Positions 1 to 7,408 of a DNA stretch of 13,838 nucleotides are shown here, one piece after another. This stretch comes from Gammaproteobacteria bacterium (lineage in GTDB: Bacteria > Pseudomonadota > Gammaproteobacteria > GCF-002020875). Each line of letters opens with the position of its first letter. Position 1 is the first letter of the stretch. Below the pieces are notes generated by a model that was not told where the DNA came from, ran no database searches, and saw nothing but the letters and a program-made list of their open reading frames with translations. The stretch lies in NCBI GenBank assembly GCA_018671205.1, contig JABHIC010000209.1, positions 1-13,838 on the forward strand, in the 5' to 3' direction. The translations under genes and the position numbers were made by a program.

Positions 1-1
1 G

Positions 2-940
2 CTGGGGCTGGAGGGGTGGAGTGAGCAGTTAGCCATAGAACTTCCCCCGCTGTTTGACCCGGGCCACAATGGCAATCTGCCCCGCTGGCTATCTGTGCTG
101 GAGCAGCTTCCACCGCTACAGGCCGACCGGGTTGTGCTTGACCAGGCTAAAATTCAGCTGGGTAGTGCTGCCGCCTGTAGTGAGGATGAGCGCAGTCAGC
201 TTGAACAGCGGATAAGAGAGCTGATGCCGTGGCGTAAGGGGCCCTTTGAGCTGTTTGGACTCTCCATCGATACCGAGTGGCGCTCGGATTGGAAGTGGGC
301 GCGTATACAGTCTCAGATTCAACCCCTCGCGGGACGGATAATTCTCGATGTGGGGTGTGGCAATGGCTACTATGCGTTACGCATGGCGGGGGCTGGGGCA
401 GACACAATTATTGGAGTTGATCCAAACCTCCTTTTTATGTCACAATTTCAGCTTATTAGCCGCTATATAGAAGAGCCATTGGGGGTTCATCTGGTGCCGG
501 TCGGGCTGGAGTCGATACCGGATCAACTACAGAGGTTTGACACAGTTTTCTCTATGGGGGTGCTGTATCATCGCCGCTCTCCAATTGATCATCTCTATCA
601 GTTGTGCGGCACATTACGAAGTGGGGGGGAGCTGGTACTGGAGACCCTAGTGGTGGAGGGGGGAGTCGAGACGGTACTGGTTCCTGAGGGGCGATATGCA
701 AAGATGAGAAATGTCTGGTTTATCCCCTCTGTCGAGGCATTAATTTTGTGGCTGAGGCGAGTTGGGTTCCAGCAGATACGCTGCCTGAATCAATCGGTAA
801 CCACAGTTGATGAGCAGCGTAGCACGGAGTGGATGCGGTTTGAGTCGCTGTCGGATTTTCTGGATCCGCAGAATTCGGGTCGTACCGTTGAGGGGTACCC
901 TGCTCCGCGAAGAGCGTTACTCTCAGCAGTTGCACCGTGA
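2..940 (+). CDS. cmoB: tRNA U34 carboxymethyltransferase CmoB, 5' end cut by window edge
   Basis: CmoB transfers a carboxymethyl group from carboxy-S-adenosylmethionine to 5-hydroxyuridine at position 34 of certain tRNAs, giving cmo5U; CmoA normally makes the cofactor. The frame is open from base 2, upstream of an internal GTG at 95, and the translation there (PRWLSVLEQLPP) fits the CmoB N-terminal region, so the gene starts outside the window; I estimate 10-30 residues are missing from the 312 seen here. Diagnostic stretches are MPWRKGPF, IDTEWRSDWKW, the SAM-type glycine loop ILDVGCGNGYY (about 341-373), MGVLYHRRSP and the C-terminal TEWM...SLSDFLDP and TVEGYPAPRRA. These match the Escherichia coli protein from memory over nearly the whole length. 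It ends 18 bases before the next gene on the same strand. Identity is secure; only the start is unseen. Confidence 0.96.
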   Translation: MGLEGWSEQLAIELPPLFDPGHNGNLPRWLSVLEQLPPLQADRVVLDQAKIQLGSAAACSEDERSQLEQRIRELMPWRKGPFELFGLSIDTEWRSDWKWARIQSQIQPLAGRIILDVGCGNGYYALRMAGAGADTIIGVDPNLLFMSQFQLISRYIEEPLGVHLVPVGLESIPDQLQRFDTVFSMGVLYHRRSPIDHLYQLCGTLRSGGELVLETLVVEGGVETVLVPEGRYAKMRNVWFIPSVEALILWLRRVGFQQIRCLNQSVTTVDEQRSTEWMRFESLSDFLDPQNSGRTVEGYPAPRRALLSAVAP

Positions 941-958
941 CAACAAAAGGTTAAAAGA

Positions 959-1492
959 ATGGGGAGGAGTTTGAGGCGCATGAATAGACAGTTTTGGTTA
1001 TTGCCCACACTATTGCTGGTGCCGGTAACCCTGTGGCTGAGCTCAGAGTGGTTGGCTGTGGCTCAAGCGGATCCTGCAGGGAGTGCAGAGGGCCGTGGAG
1101 TATCTCAAAAGATGCTGGAGGAGAGCGATGTTCCCGGATGTCTTTTTGCCTGGAGCAGATCAGATGCCGTTTCCCGCGGTCAATTTACCCGTCAGGTGGA
1201 TCGGAATAAGAGAGAGCCGGTTGACCAGGTCTGCAAGCTGAGCAGTGATGAGCGCAAGATCTTCTACTTTAGTGACCTGAGCGAGCAGACAGGAAAACAG
1301 ATTTTCCATCTCTGGGAGTATCAGGGGCGAGAGATGGCCAAGGTGTCACTGGGTGAGGTGAAAGGTCCACGCTGGAGGGTCTGGTCCAGCAAAAATCTGA
1401 TTCCGGGATGGCAGGGGGTCTGGAGTATCAAGGTGGTCACCAAAGAGGGCACAGTGCTTCATCGGGATCAGTTTGAGTATGGTAACCCATGA
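959..1492 (+). CDS. membrane-anchored or exported DUF2914 domain protein
   Basis: The product has 177 residues: a short basic N-terminus, a hydrophobic segment at about residues 12-36 (signal anchor or signal peptide), then a compact domain. The pattern there (a G+P-type start, IFYFSDLSEQTGKQIFHLW, WRVWSSKNL, GVWSIKVV) fits DUF2914, a family of unknown function found in proteobacterial envelope proteins. The domain should therefore lie on the periplasmic side. Two starts are possible: ATG 959, with AAAGG 8 bases upstream, and in-frame ATG 980, with GGAGG about 12 bases upstream; the second removes only seven residues before the hydrophobic stretch. The stop TGA overlaps the ubiD ATG (ATGA at 1489-1492), implying translational coupling. 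No biochemical role can be assigned; the cmoB/ubiD neighbourhood gives only operon membership. Confidence 0.82.
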   Translation: MGRSLRRMNRQFWLLPTLLLVPVTLWLSSEWLAVAQADPAGSAEGRGVSQKMLEESDVPGCLFAWSRSDAVSRGQFTRQVDRNKREPVDQVCKLSSDERKIFYFSDLSEQTGKQIFHLWEYQGREMAKVSLGEVKGPRWRVWSSKNLIPGWQGVWSIKVVTKEGTVLHRDQFEYGNP

Positions 1493-2952
1493 GTGCAGCG
1501 GATCTGCGCACATTCATTGATCAACTGGAACAACAGGGCGAACTGAGACGTATTACCCAGGAGGTCGATCCTCATCTGGAGATGACCGAGATTGCCGACC
1601 GGGTACTGCGGGCTGAAGGGCCGGCACTGCTCTTCGAGAAGCCGAAAGGGTCAGCCATACCCGTGCTGGCGAACCTCTTTGGTACGCCCCGACGGGTTGC
1701 GTTGGGAATGGGCCAGCCATCGGTCGAACATTTGCGTGAGGTGGGACAGCTCCTCGCTTATCTGAAAGAGCCGGATCCACCCAAAGGGTTTCGGGATGCG
1801 CTGGAGAAGTTGCCCATCTTCAGGCAGGTGTTGAATATGTCTCCCAAGGTACGGAACAGGGCCGCTTGCCAAGAGGTGGTGCTGGAGGGAGAGCAGGTTG
1901 ACCTTGCGCAGTGGCCGATCCAGACCTGCTGGCCCGGTGATGCCGGACCACTGATCAGCTGGGGGCTGGTGGTGACCCGTGGTCCTAATAAAGAGCGGCA
2001 GAATCTGGGGATCTATCGCCAGCAGGTAATTGGCAAAAACCGGGTGATTATGCGCTGGCTCTCCCATCGGGGGGGGGCGATTGATTTTCGTGAGTGGAAA
2101 GAGGCCCATCCGGGGGAACCCTTTCCGGTAGCAGTAGTGATTGGTGCGGACCCGGCGACCATTCTGGGTGCAGTTACTCCGGTTCCTGATGGACTCTCTG
2201 AATATGCCTTTGCTGGGCTGTTGCGCGGTGCCAGAACGGAGGTGGTGCGTTGTAAAGGTTCGGAGTTACAGGTGCCGGCAACTGCCGAGATTATTCTGGA
2301 GGGGGTGATTGATCCGGATGAGCTGGCTGAAGAGGGGCCATTTGGTGACCATACCGGCTACTACAACGAGGTGGATCGGTTCCCGGTCTTTACCATTGAG
2401 CGCATCACCCACCGTAAAAATCCAATCTACCACTCCACCTATACCGGCCGCCCTCCCGATGAACCGGCGGTGTTGGGGTTGGCACTGAATGAGGTTTTTG
2501 TTCCGATTCTGAAGAAGCAGTTCCCGGAGATTGTGGATTTCTATCTCCCCCCGGAGGGGTGCTCTTACCGTATGGCGGTGGTGAGTATGAAGAAGCAGTA
2601 TCCCGGCCATGCCAAACGGGTGATGATGGGGGTCTGGTCATTCTTGCGTCAGTTTATGTATACCAAATTTATTATCGTGACCGATGAGGATATCAATGTG
2701 CGTAACTGGGAGGATGTGATCTGGGCGATCACCACCCGGATGGACCCGGTACGAGATACCACACTGGTGGAGAACACCCCCATTGACTATCTCGACTTCG
2801 CCTCTCCGGTCTCCGGTCTCGGCTCGAAAATGGGGCTGGATGCGACCAATAAGTGGGAGGGGGAGACGACACGAGAATGGGGACAGGCGATTGAGATGGA
2901 TGCTGTGGTAAAACAGCGGGTGGATGAGATGTGGGATGAGCTGGGACTATAG
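1489..2952 (+). CDS. ubiD: 4-hydroxy-3-polyprenylbenzoate decarboxylase UbiD
   Basis: UbiD removes the ring carboxylate of 3-polyprenyl-4-hydroxybenzoate in ubiquinone synthesis, using prenylated FMN supplied by UbiX plus a divalent metal and potassium. At 487 residues it is close to the E. coli length of about 497. Visible landmarks are NLGIYRQQ (Asn172, Arg177; metal and cofactor region), RWLSHRGGA, and the catalytic EGPFGDHTGYYNE segment with Glu282 and Asp287 in the places of the family's conserved acidic residues. The C-terminal DFASPVSGLGSKMGLDATNKW stretch is typical of the bacterial ubiquinone branch rather than of ferulate or phenylacrylate decarboxylases. Its ATG overlaps the stop of the DUF2914 gene. 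A 9-G run lies at 2069-2077 without breaking the frame. The next gene encodes a flavin reductase-like enzyme, recalling the ubiD-fre pairing of enterobacteria. Confidence 0.96.
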   Translation: MSAADLRTFIDQLEQQGELRRITQEVDPHLEMTEIADRVLRAEGPALLFEKPKGSAIPVLANLFGTPRRVALGMGQPSVEHLREVGQLLAYLKEPDPPKGFRDALEKLPIFRQVLNMSPKVRNRAACQEVVLEGEQVDLAQWPIQTCWPGDAGPLISWGLVVTRGPNKERQNLGIYRQQVIGKNRVIMRWLSHRGGAIDFREWKEAHPGEPFPVAVVIGADPATILGAVTPVPDGLSEYAFAGLLRGARTEVVRCKGSELQVPATAEIILEGVIDPDELAEEGPFGDHTGYYNEVDRFPVFTIERITHRKNPIYHSTYTGRPPDEPAVLGLALNEVFVPILKKQFPEIVDFYLPPEGCSYRMAVVSMKKQYPGHAKRVMMGVWSFLRQFMYTKFIIVTDEDINVRNWEDVIWAITTRMDPVRDTTLVENTPIDYLDFASPVSGLGSKMGLDATNKWEGETTREWGQAIEMDAVVKQRVDEMWDELGL

Positions 2953-2969
2953 ATAGGTCAAAATTTCGG

Positions 2970-2998
2970 TTGATTCCTGAACAATAACAGATCAAAAT
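2970..2998 (+). promoter_or_regulatory. weak candidate sigma-70 promoter before the reductase gene
   Basis: In the 102-base gap after ubiD, TTGATT (2970-2975) is followed after 17 bases by CAAAAT (2993-2998), each matching the consensus at four of six positions. This would start transcription near 3005. Such matches are expected by chance in AT-rich gaps, and read-through from ubiD is equally possible. Confidence 0.2.
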
Positions 2999-3054
2999 AG
3001 TCGGTCTTTAGGGAGTGATGCCCTTTCATGGAATAGAAAATAGAGGAACAATCG

Positions 3055-4083
3055 ATGGTCAACCGTATTCAACTACAACCCAGTGGCACCGAGTTTGAGA
3101 CAAAAGAGGGGGAAAATATTCTCGAGTCCGCACTGGAACATGGTGTTGCCTTTCCCTACGGTTGCCAGAATGGATTTTGTGGTGCCTGTAAGGCAAAAGT
3201 GACGGGGGGGGAGTTTGTCTATCAGGATGAGTATAAACCAGAGCCACTGACTGAGGATGAGTTGTCTGAGGGGATGATCATCTGCTGCAAGGCAGAGGCG
3301 AAGAGTGATCTGCTGGTTGAGGTAGAGGAGGTGAAAGGGGCTGAGGCGATCCAGGTTCATACCATGCCGACCAAGATCAGCAAGATCGAGAGACTTGCAG
3401 ATGATGTGATACGGCTCTACCTGAAGCAGCCAGAGGATGAACATCTACAGTTTCTTGCGGGCCAATACATTGAGATTCTACTGGAGGGGGATAAGCGTCG
3501 TGCCTTCTCTATTGCCAATGCCCCCCATAATGAGTCCGAGATTGAGCTCCATATTCGTCTGGTAGCGAATGGCTTCTTTACTCCGCACCTCTTTGACGAT
3601 ATGAAAGAGAAGGATATTCTCCGTATTGAGGGGCCACTGGGAACATTTTTCTTGCGTGAGGATTCACGCAATGATCTGGTCATGGTGGCGGGTGGAACCG
3701 GCTTTGCTCCGATCAAGGGGATTGTTGAACATGCGATAGAGCTGGGGATGAAGAATACGATCTACATCTACTGGGGGGTGCGCAGTGAGAAAGATCTCTA
3801 CCTCAAGGCACTGGCGGAGAGCTGGGCTAACGAGCATGAGAATATCAAGTTTATCCCGGTTCTTTCAGATCCAGACGCGGGTTGGGAAGGACGTAGCGGG
3901 TTTGTCCATGAGGCCGTCTATGAGGACTTCTATGATCTCTCTGGCAGAGATGTCTATATGGCGGGCCCTCCGGTGATGGTGGAGGCGGGGAAGAAGGCCT
4001 TTATGGCGCGTAAGTTACCAGAGAAGCGTCTCTACTTTGACTCATTTGAGGTTGCCGGAGCCTCTGAGGGTAAAGAGTCGTAG
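3055..4083 (+). CDS. 2Fe-2S ferredoxin-fused FAD/NAD(P)H oxidoreductase (AscD/Fre-like)
   Basis: This 342-residue soluble electron-transfer protein has an N-terminal plant-type ferredoxin domain (about 1-90) with ligands Cys37, Cys42, Cys45 and, by alignment of IICCKAEAKSDL, Cys78. The FAD-binding barrel follows (about 100-200) with RAFS at 149-152. The NAD(P) domain (about 205-330) has GGTGFAPI at 213-220, YWGVRSEKDLY and VYMAGPPVMV. The architecture is that of proteins usually labelled CDP-6-deoxy-delta-3,4-glucoseen reductase (AscD). No deoxysugar genes are nearby, so that substrate is doubtful. Lying directly after ubiD, as fre does in enterobacteria, it more likely supplies reduced flavin or electrons to ubiquinone synthesis or another oxygenase; that is inference. 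AGAGGA at 3042-3047 sits 7 bases before the ATG. The last 52 bases overlap hemY on the opposite strand. Confidence 0.88.
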   Translation: MVNRIQLQPSGTEFETKEGENILESALEHGVAFPYGCQNGFCGACKAKVTGGEFVYQDEYKPEPLTEDELSEGMIICCKAEAKSDLLVEVEEVKGAEAIQVHTMPTKISKIERLADDVIRLYLKQPEDEHLQFLAGQYIEILLEGDKRRAFSIANAPHNESEIELHIRLVANGFFTPHLFDDMKEKDILRIEGPLGTFFLREDSRNDLVMVAGGTGFAPIKGIVEHAIELGMKNTIYIYWGVRSEKDLYLKALAESWANEHENIKFIPVLSDPDAGWEGRSGFVHEAVYEDFYDLSGRDVYMAGPPVMVEAGKKAFMARKLPEKRLYFDSFEVAGASEGKES

Positions 4084-5306
4084 TCGGTAACCACGCTTAT
4101 TGCTGTGGAGTGTGGTGGCTCCGTTTTTCCTCGGAGCAGAGCCACCTCCGCCTCATAGTAGTGTAGGGCTGCAGCCAGATCCTGATTCTGTTTCATCAGC
4201 TGAGCCAGCGCCTGGTAGACGGCACTACTGGGGTGAATCTTCAGACTCCGTTCCAGGTGCTGTTGTGCAGCTCCCCAGACCTGCTCCTGCATCAGTAGCC
4301 TTCCCAGTGTGAGCTGAAGTGCAGCACTATCGGCGTGTTGCTCCAGCCACTTCTCAGCGATATGAATCTGCTGATCAGGTGTATCCGTGCTAAAACTCCC
4401 GTAGAGAGTTACCAGCTGTTCAGACCACTGATGCTGAATCTCTTTACGCAGTAGTGTCTCAGCGGACTCTTTTTCGCCGGCCCTGATCAGCAGGGTGGCA
4501 TAGTGGTAGACCAGCTCGGGCTGGTGACGTTGCCGTCTGGAGAGTAGCTTCCACTGTTTCTGTAGTGCACCTTTGCCCCCTTTGTCGGCAGACTGGGTGA
4601 GCAGGTGGTTCTCTGCCAATAGCTCCAGTTGGTTTAGCTCATCCAGGTCAACCTCTTCCGTTTTTCTTAACCGGGGAATGAGCTGCAGCAGTGCTTTCCA
4701 CTGTTGCAGTGCAGAGAGCGATTGTGCCAGTAGTTGTAACAATTTGGGGTGGTTGGAACGCTCCTCTCGTAGTGGATTGAGTATCTCCAGTGCCTCGGAA
4801 AATTGCTGTTGGCTGACCAGCTGCTCTGCCTGGGTCAGGCGGATCACAAAGTCTGCTTTGGGTACCTCTTGGTGCGCTTGTTGTAGATAATGGTCACGGC
4901 GCTCATCCGAATTCTGTTTTTGAGCGGCATTGGCAGCACCGAGGTAGTGCATCAGTGGGGTCTCGCTATGTTCCGCTGATTTGCTGAGCAGCAGTTCCGC
5001 CTTTTTCCACTCTCCCTCGGCCAGGGTGATCAGCCCCAGCGTCAGCTGCTTCTGGGAGCGCTTGACCCGTTGGCGCTGACTCCACTGCTTCAGGTCACGC
5101 GGGGAGTGGATAAAGCGGAGCAAGAGGTGTATCAGCCCCTGCAGGAGTAGAAATAGGGTTAGCAGGGTGATGAGCGCAAAACTGGGGCTGGTCTCAATGG
5201 TCCACTCATTCAGCCGCAGGAGTAGATAACCGCTCTGTCCACGTAGTTCCAGAGCCGCCACACTGGCGACCAAGAGGATTGAGGTTAATACCAGTATCCG
5301 TCTCAT
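4032..5306 (-). CDS. hemY: HemY, TPR membrane protein of the haem biosynthesis cluster
   Basis: This is the proteobacterial HemY, an inner-membrane protein whose gene lies in the hemCDXY operon; it is unrelated to the Bacillus protoporphyrinogen oxidase of the same name. Its exact role is unsettled, but it is thought to organise haem-pathway enzymes. The 424 residues (E. coli about 398) start with a transmembrane segment at about 4-19, the family's GYLLLRLNEWTIETS stretch, and a second segment at about 42-64. The remainder is helical and Leu/Gln/Ala-rich with tetratricopeptide-like repeats, for example LMHYLGAANAAQ, ALEILNPL and ALQLTLGRLL. The start overlaps the hemX stop (ATGA, 5303-5306) and has no Shine-Dalgarno sequence, so translational coupling is likely. 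The Ser/Pro/Thr-rich tail overlaps the convergent reductase gene by 52 bases. Confidence 0.9.
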   Translation of the reverse strand: MRRILVLTSILLVASVAALELRGQSGYLLLRLNEWTIETSPSFALITLLTLFLLLQGLIHLLLRFIHSPRDLKQWSQRQRVKRSQKQLTLGLITLAEGEWKKAELLLSKSAEHSETPLMHYLGAANAAQKQNSDERRDHYLQQAHQEVPKADFVIRLTQAEQLVSQQQFSEALEILNPLREERSNHPKLLQLLAQSLSALQQWKALLQLIPRLRKTEEVDLDELNQLELLAENHLLTQSADKGGKGALQKQWKLLSRRQRHQPELVYHYATLLIRAGEKESAETLLRKEIQHQWSEQLVTLYGSFSTDTPDQQIHIAEKWLEQHADSAALQLTLGRLLMQEQVWGAAQQHLERSLKIHPSSAVYQALAQLMKQNQDLAAALHYYEAEVALLRGKTEPPHSTAISVVTDYDSLPSEAPATSNESK

Positions 5307-6529
5307 GGTGATTCAGAAGTATCTGTGGCTGGGGATGAGGTGGGAGTCTCTTTACGCTGGGCAAGAATGGCACGCAGTCTGCGGTGTGCCTCACCGATGG
5401 TGGGGAGATCCGTCTCAAGCTGTAGCTGGGTGAGCTCTGTCAGTTGCTGCTGAAGGGCGACCACCGACTCACTCTCCTTATCAAATAGTGGCAGCCATGC
5501 AAGGGCATTTTGGATCCGTTCCTGAAAGAGGGGGGTATCACGCATTAATAGGGTATTTTGTGCCTGCTCCAGCCGTAGTTTCAGAACCAGCCGACTCATC
5601 TCTACCTCGGATTGGGAGGCGATCACCGGCAGCTCCTGCTCCCGTTTGTCGATCCGTATCAGGGTTAACAGGTCCCGCCACACCTTCCGCAGAATAAGCT
5701 CAGTACTCCACTCCTCCTCACTCTCCGACAGGGTAGAGCTAGCTTGGTAGTCAGTGACCTGAGCGAGAGGAAGATTGTCGGCGGCCTTTATCGCCTGACT
5801 GATCCGGGCCAGTGCTGCATGGAGGTCTGGAGTGGTCGTCTCACGTACCTGCTCCAGCTCCTGCTGGATCAGCTCATGGATCGGCAGCAGAATGGGATCA
5901 CCCGAGGCGGTGATCTGTTGACCCGCCTGAGCCAGTGCCTGTTGGGCGCTAGCCAGGTCATGGGTAATCATTAACTGCTCCTCAGCGATCTGTAGCAGTC
6001 GCAGAGCGGCAGCGGTATGGAGATTGTTTTCACGCCGGTCAACGCGTCGTGCCAGGGCAGCAACACTCTGGTTAAGCTGACGACTCTGCTCACGGCTGCT
6101 GTGGAGGAGCTGCTGAACCAGCTGTTCCTGCTGCTGTAGCGCGCCCTCTGTTTGGGATTGTAGCTTTTCAAATGCCTGCTGCTGCTGTCTCAACTGCTGT
6201 TGCTGAGTGGTGAGCTCTGCCTGTTGTGACTCAATGCGTTGGATGAGTGGGCTGATCTGTCCCTGTAGGCCACCAATCTGCTGCTGATTCTTTACCCCTT
6301 GAGCAGTGGCCTGCTGGCTGCTTTGTAAAGATTTTTGTGACATCGTCTGACCCAGTTGCCAAGAGATGGCTGCGGCTAGTGCCACGCCGGCGAGGGCAAT
6401 AGCAACAGTGATAGGGTATGGGGACCGTTGTCTCGTCTGCCGGTTCTCATCAGTGGCTTCAGAGCGGATCTCAGAGAGTACCTCGGCCTCAACAATCATC
6501 TCCTCAGCTACAGTTTCTTGACTACTCAT
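5303..6529 (-). CDS. hemX: HemX, membrane-anchored coiled-coil protein of the haem cluster
   Basis: HemX (often mislabelled uroporphyrinogen-III C-methyltransferase) is a bitopic inner-membrane protein encoded with hemC and hemD. It lacks any SAM-binding motif here. The 408 residues comprise an acidic cytoplasmic N-terminus of about 35, one transmembrane segment at about 38-57 (YPITVAIALAGVALAAAISW), and a Gln-rich coiled coil at about 68-150 with runs such as TQQQQLRQQQQ. A helical C-terminal domain follows, with LLQIAEEQLMITHDLASAQQAL, the part best conserved in the family. The gene follows hemD after 63 bases. No Shine-Dalgarno sequence is visible before ATG 6529; a GAGGAG lies directly against a second in-frame ATG ten codons in, too close to serve it. 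The stop overlaps the hemY start. Family assignment is firm; its molecular function is only partly known. Confidence 0.9.
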   Translation of the reverse strand: MSSQETVAEEMIVEAEVLSEIRSEATDENRQTRQRSPYPITVAIALAGVALAAAISWQLGQTMSQKSLQSSQQATAQGVKNQQQIGGLQGQISPLIQRIESQQAELTTQQQQLRQQQQAFEKLQSQTEGALQQQEQLVQQLLHSSREQSRQLNQSVAALARRVDRRENNLHTAAALRLLQIAEEQLMITHDLASAQQALAQAGQQITASGDPILLPIHELIQQELEQVRETTTPDLHAALARISQAIKAADNLPLAQVTDYQASSTLSESEEEWSTELILRKVWRDLLTLIRIDKREQELPVIASQSEVEMSRLVLKLRLEQAQNTLLMRDTPLFQERIQNALAWLPLFDKESESVVALQQQLTELTQLQLETDLPTIGEAHRRLRAILAQRKETPTSSPATDTSESP

Positions 6530-6592
6530 TGTTTTTATTGCTCAATATTGGTTCTATGTGTAAGGGGTTGTCTGTGCTCTACAGTGTTGTGT

Positions 6593-7408
6593 TTATTGCG
6601 CCTTCAGAAGCCACTCTCTGCTGCTGAAGCCGTGGCAAAGTGTATCAAGGATTGCACCCTCACTGGGGTTTTGTGTGAGCAGGGGGGGGTGAATAAAACC
6701 GCGATTACGAGCCACCTCTCGGGTTCTTTCACTGATAACCACTAGGGGGGTTTGCAGTAGATCCGCATGCCCATCGGCTCCAATAATCTGGATCAGGTTA
6801 TCCAGCCCCTGATTGCTGGTGACAATAGCCGCATCAATCTGTTTCTGTTGCCAGGCTCGCAGGATGGGTGCGGGGTCAGTTTCTGGTAGCGTGCGGCGAT
6901 AGGTCTCGGCATAGTCAACGGTTGCTCCTCGCTCACGAAGCCGGGAGGCGAGTAGCTCACGCCCCCCCTCACCACGGACAATTAGAATTTTTTTCCCCTC
7001 TACTGTACGAAGCTGGGGTGTATCGAGCAGCCCTTCACTATCAAAACGTTCTGTTGGGAGGATATCTACAGAGACCCCCAGCTGTTGCAGGGCACGTGAG
7101 GTGGCCTGCCCCACTGCAGCAATCGCAATGGAGTCGGGCAGTACAGTCTGCTCATTGATCCACTGTAGACCAATTCGTGCCGCATTGGCACTGATGAAAA
7201 TGAGAATATCGATCTGCTCAAGTCGCTGAAACTGTTGGGTGGCCGGGAGCAGATTAAGGGGGGGCAGAATCTCAATGACCGGGAATGGGTAGGCCCGGGC
7301 CCCGGCATCTTCCAACTGCCTGATCAGTGTTGCGGCTTGATGTTTGGGGCGGGTGACCAGAATGCCTCGTCCCTGCAGCGGAGAGGGGGGTATTAGGTTA
7401 CTCTGCAC
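6593..7408 (-). CDS. hemD: uroporphyrinogen-III synthase HemD
   Basis: HemD cyclises hydroxymethylbilane, with inversion of ring D, to uroporphyrinogen III, the branch point to haem, sirohaem and cobalamin. The sequence shows the two-lobed HemD pattern: GILVTRPKHQA near the N-terminus, FISANAA, VGQATSRAL, the linker-lobe segment KKILIVRGEGGRELL, ETYRR, VTSNQGLDNL and VVISERTREVARNRGF. The open frame runs back to an ATG at 7588 inside hemC, but that would overlap hemC by 191 bases and adds residues unlike HemD. I place the start at GTG 7408, overlapping hemC by 11 bases and giving 271 residues, near the family's usual 240-270. No ATG lies closer to ILVTRP, and the Shine-Dalgarno is weak, so the exact start is uncertain. 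An 8-base C run (8 G on the plus strand, 6682-6689) lies near the 3' end in frame. Confidence 0.9.
   Translation of the reverse strand: MQSNLIPPSPLQGRGILVTRPKHQAATLIRQLEDAGARAYPFPVIEILPPLNLLPATQQFQRLEQIDILIFISANAARIGLQWINEQTVLPDSIAIAAVGQATSRALQQLGVSVDILPTERFDSEGLLDTPQLRTVEGKKILIVRGEGGRELLASRLRERGATVDYAETYRRTLPETDPAPILRAWQQKQIDAAIVTSNQGLDNLIQIIGADGHADLLQTPLVVISERTREVARNRGFIHPPLLTQNPSEGAILDTLCHGFSSREWLLKAQ

Noticed and set aside
1651..2109. Minus-strand open frame of 152 codons inside ubiD
   Set aside because: It lies wholly within ubiD, whose identity is certain, and its translation shows no family motif; it is a product of GC-rich codon use.
3055..4083. Deoxysugar enzyme AscD as the true function
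   Set aside because: The domain layout fits, but no nucleotide-sugar genes are nearby and the ubiD context points to another role; kept only as a family label.
5303..6529. HemX as a working uroporphyrinogen-III methyltransferase
   Set aside because: No SAM-binding or tetrapyrrole methylase motif is present; the protein is a single-span coiled-coil type.
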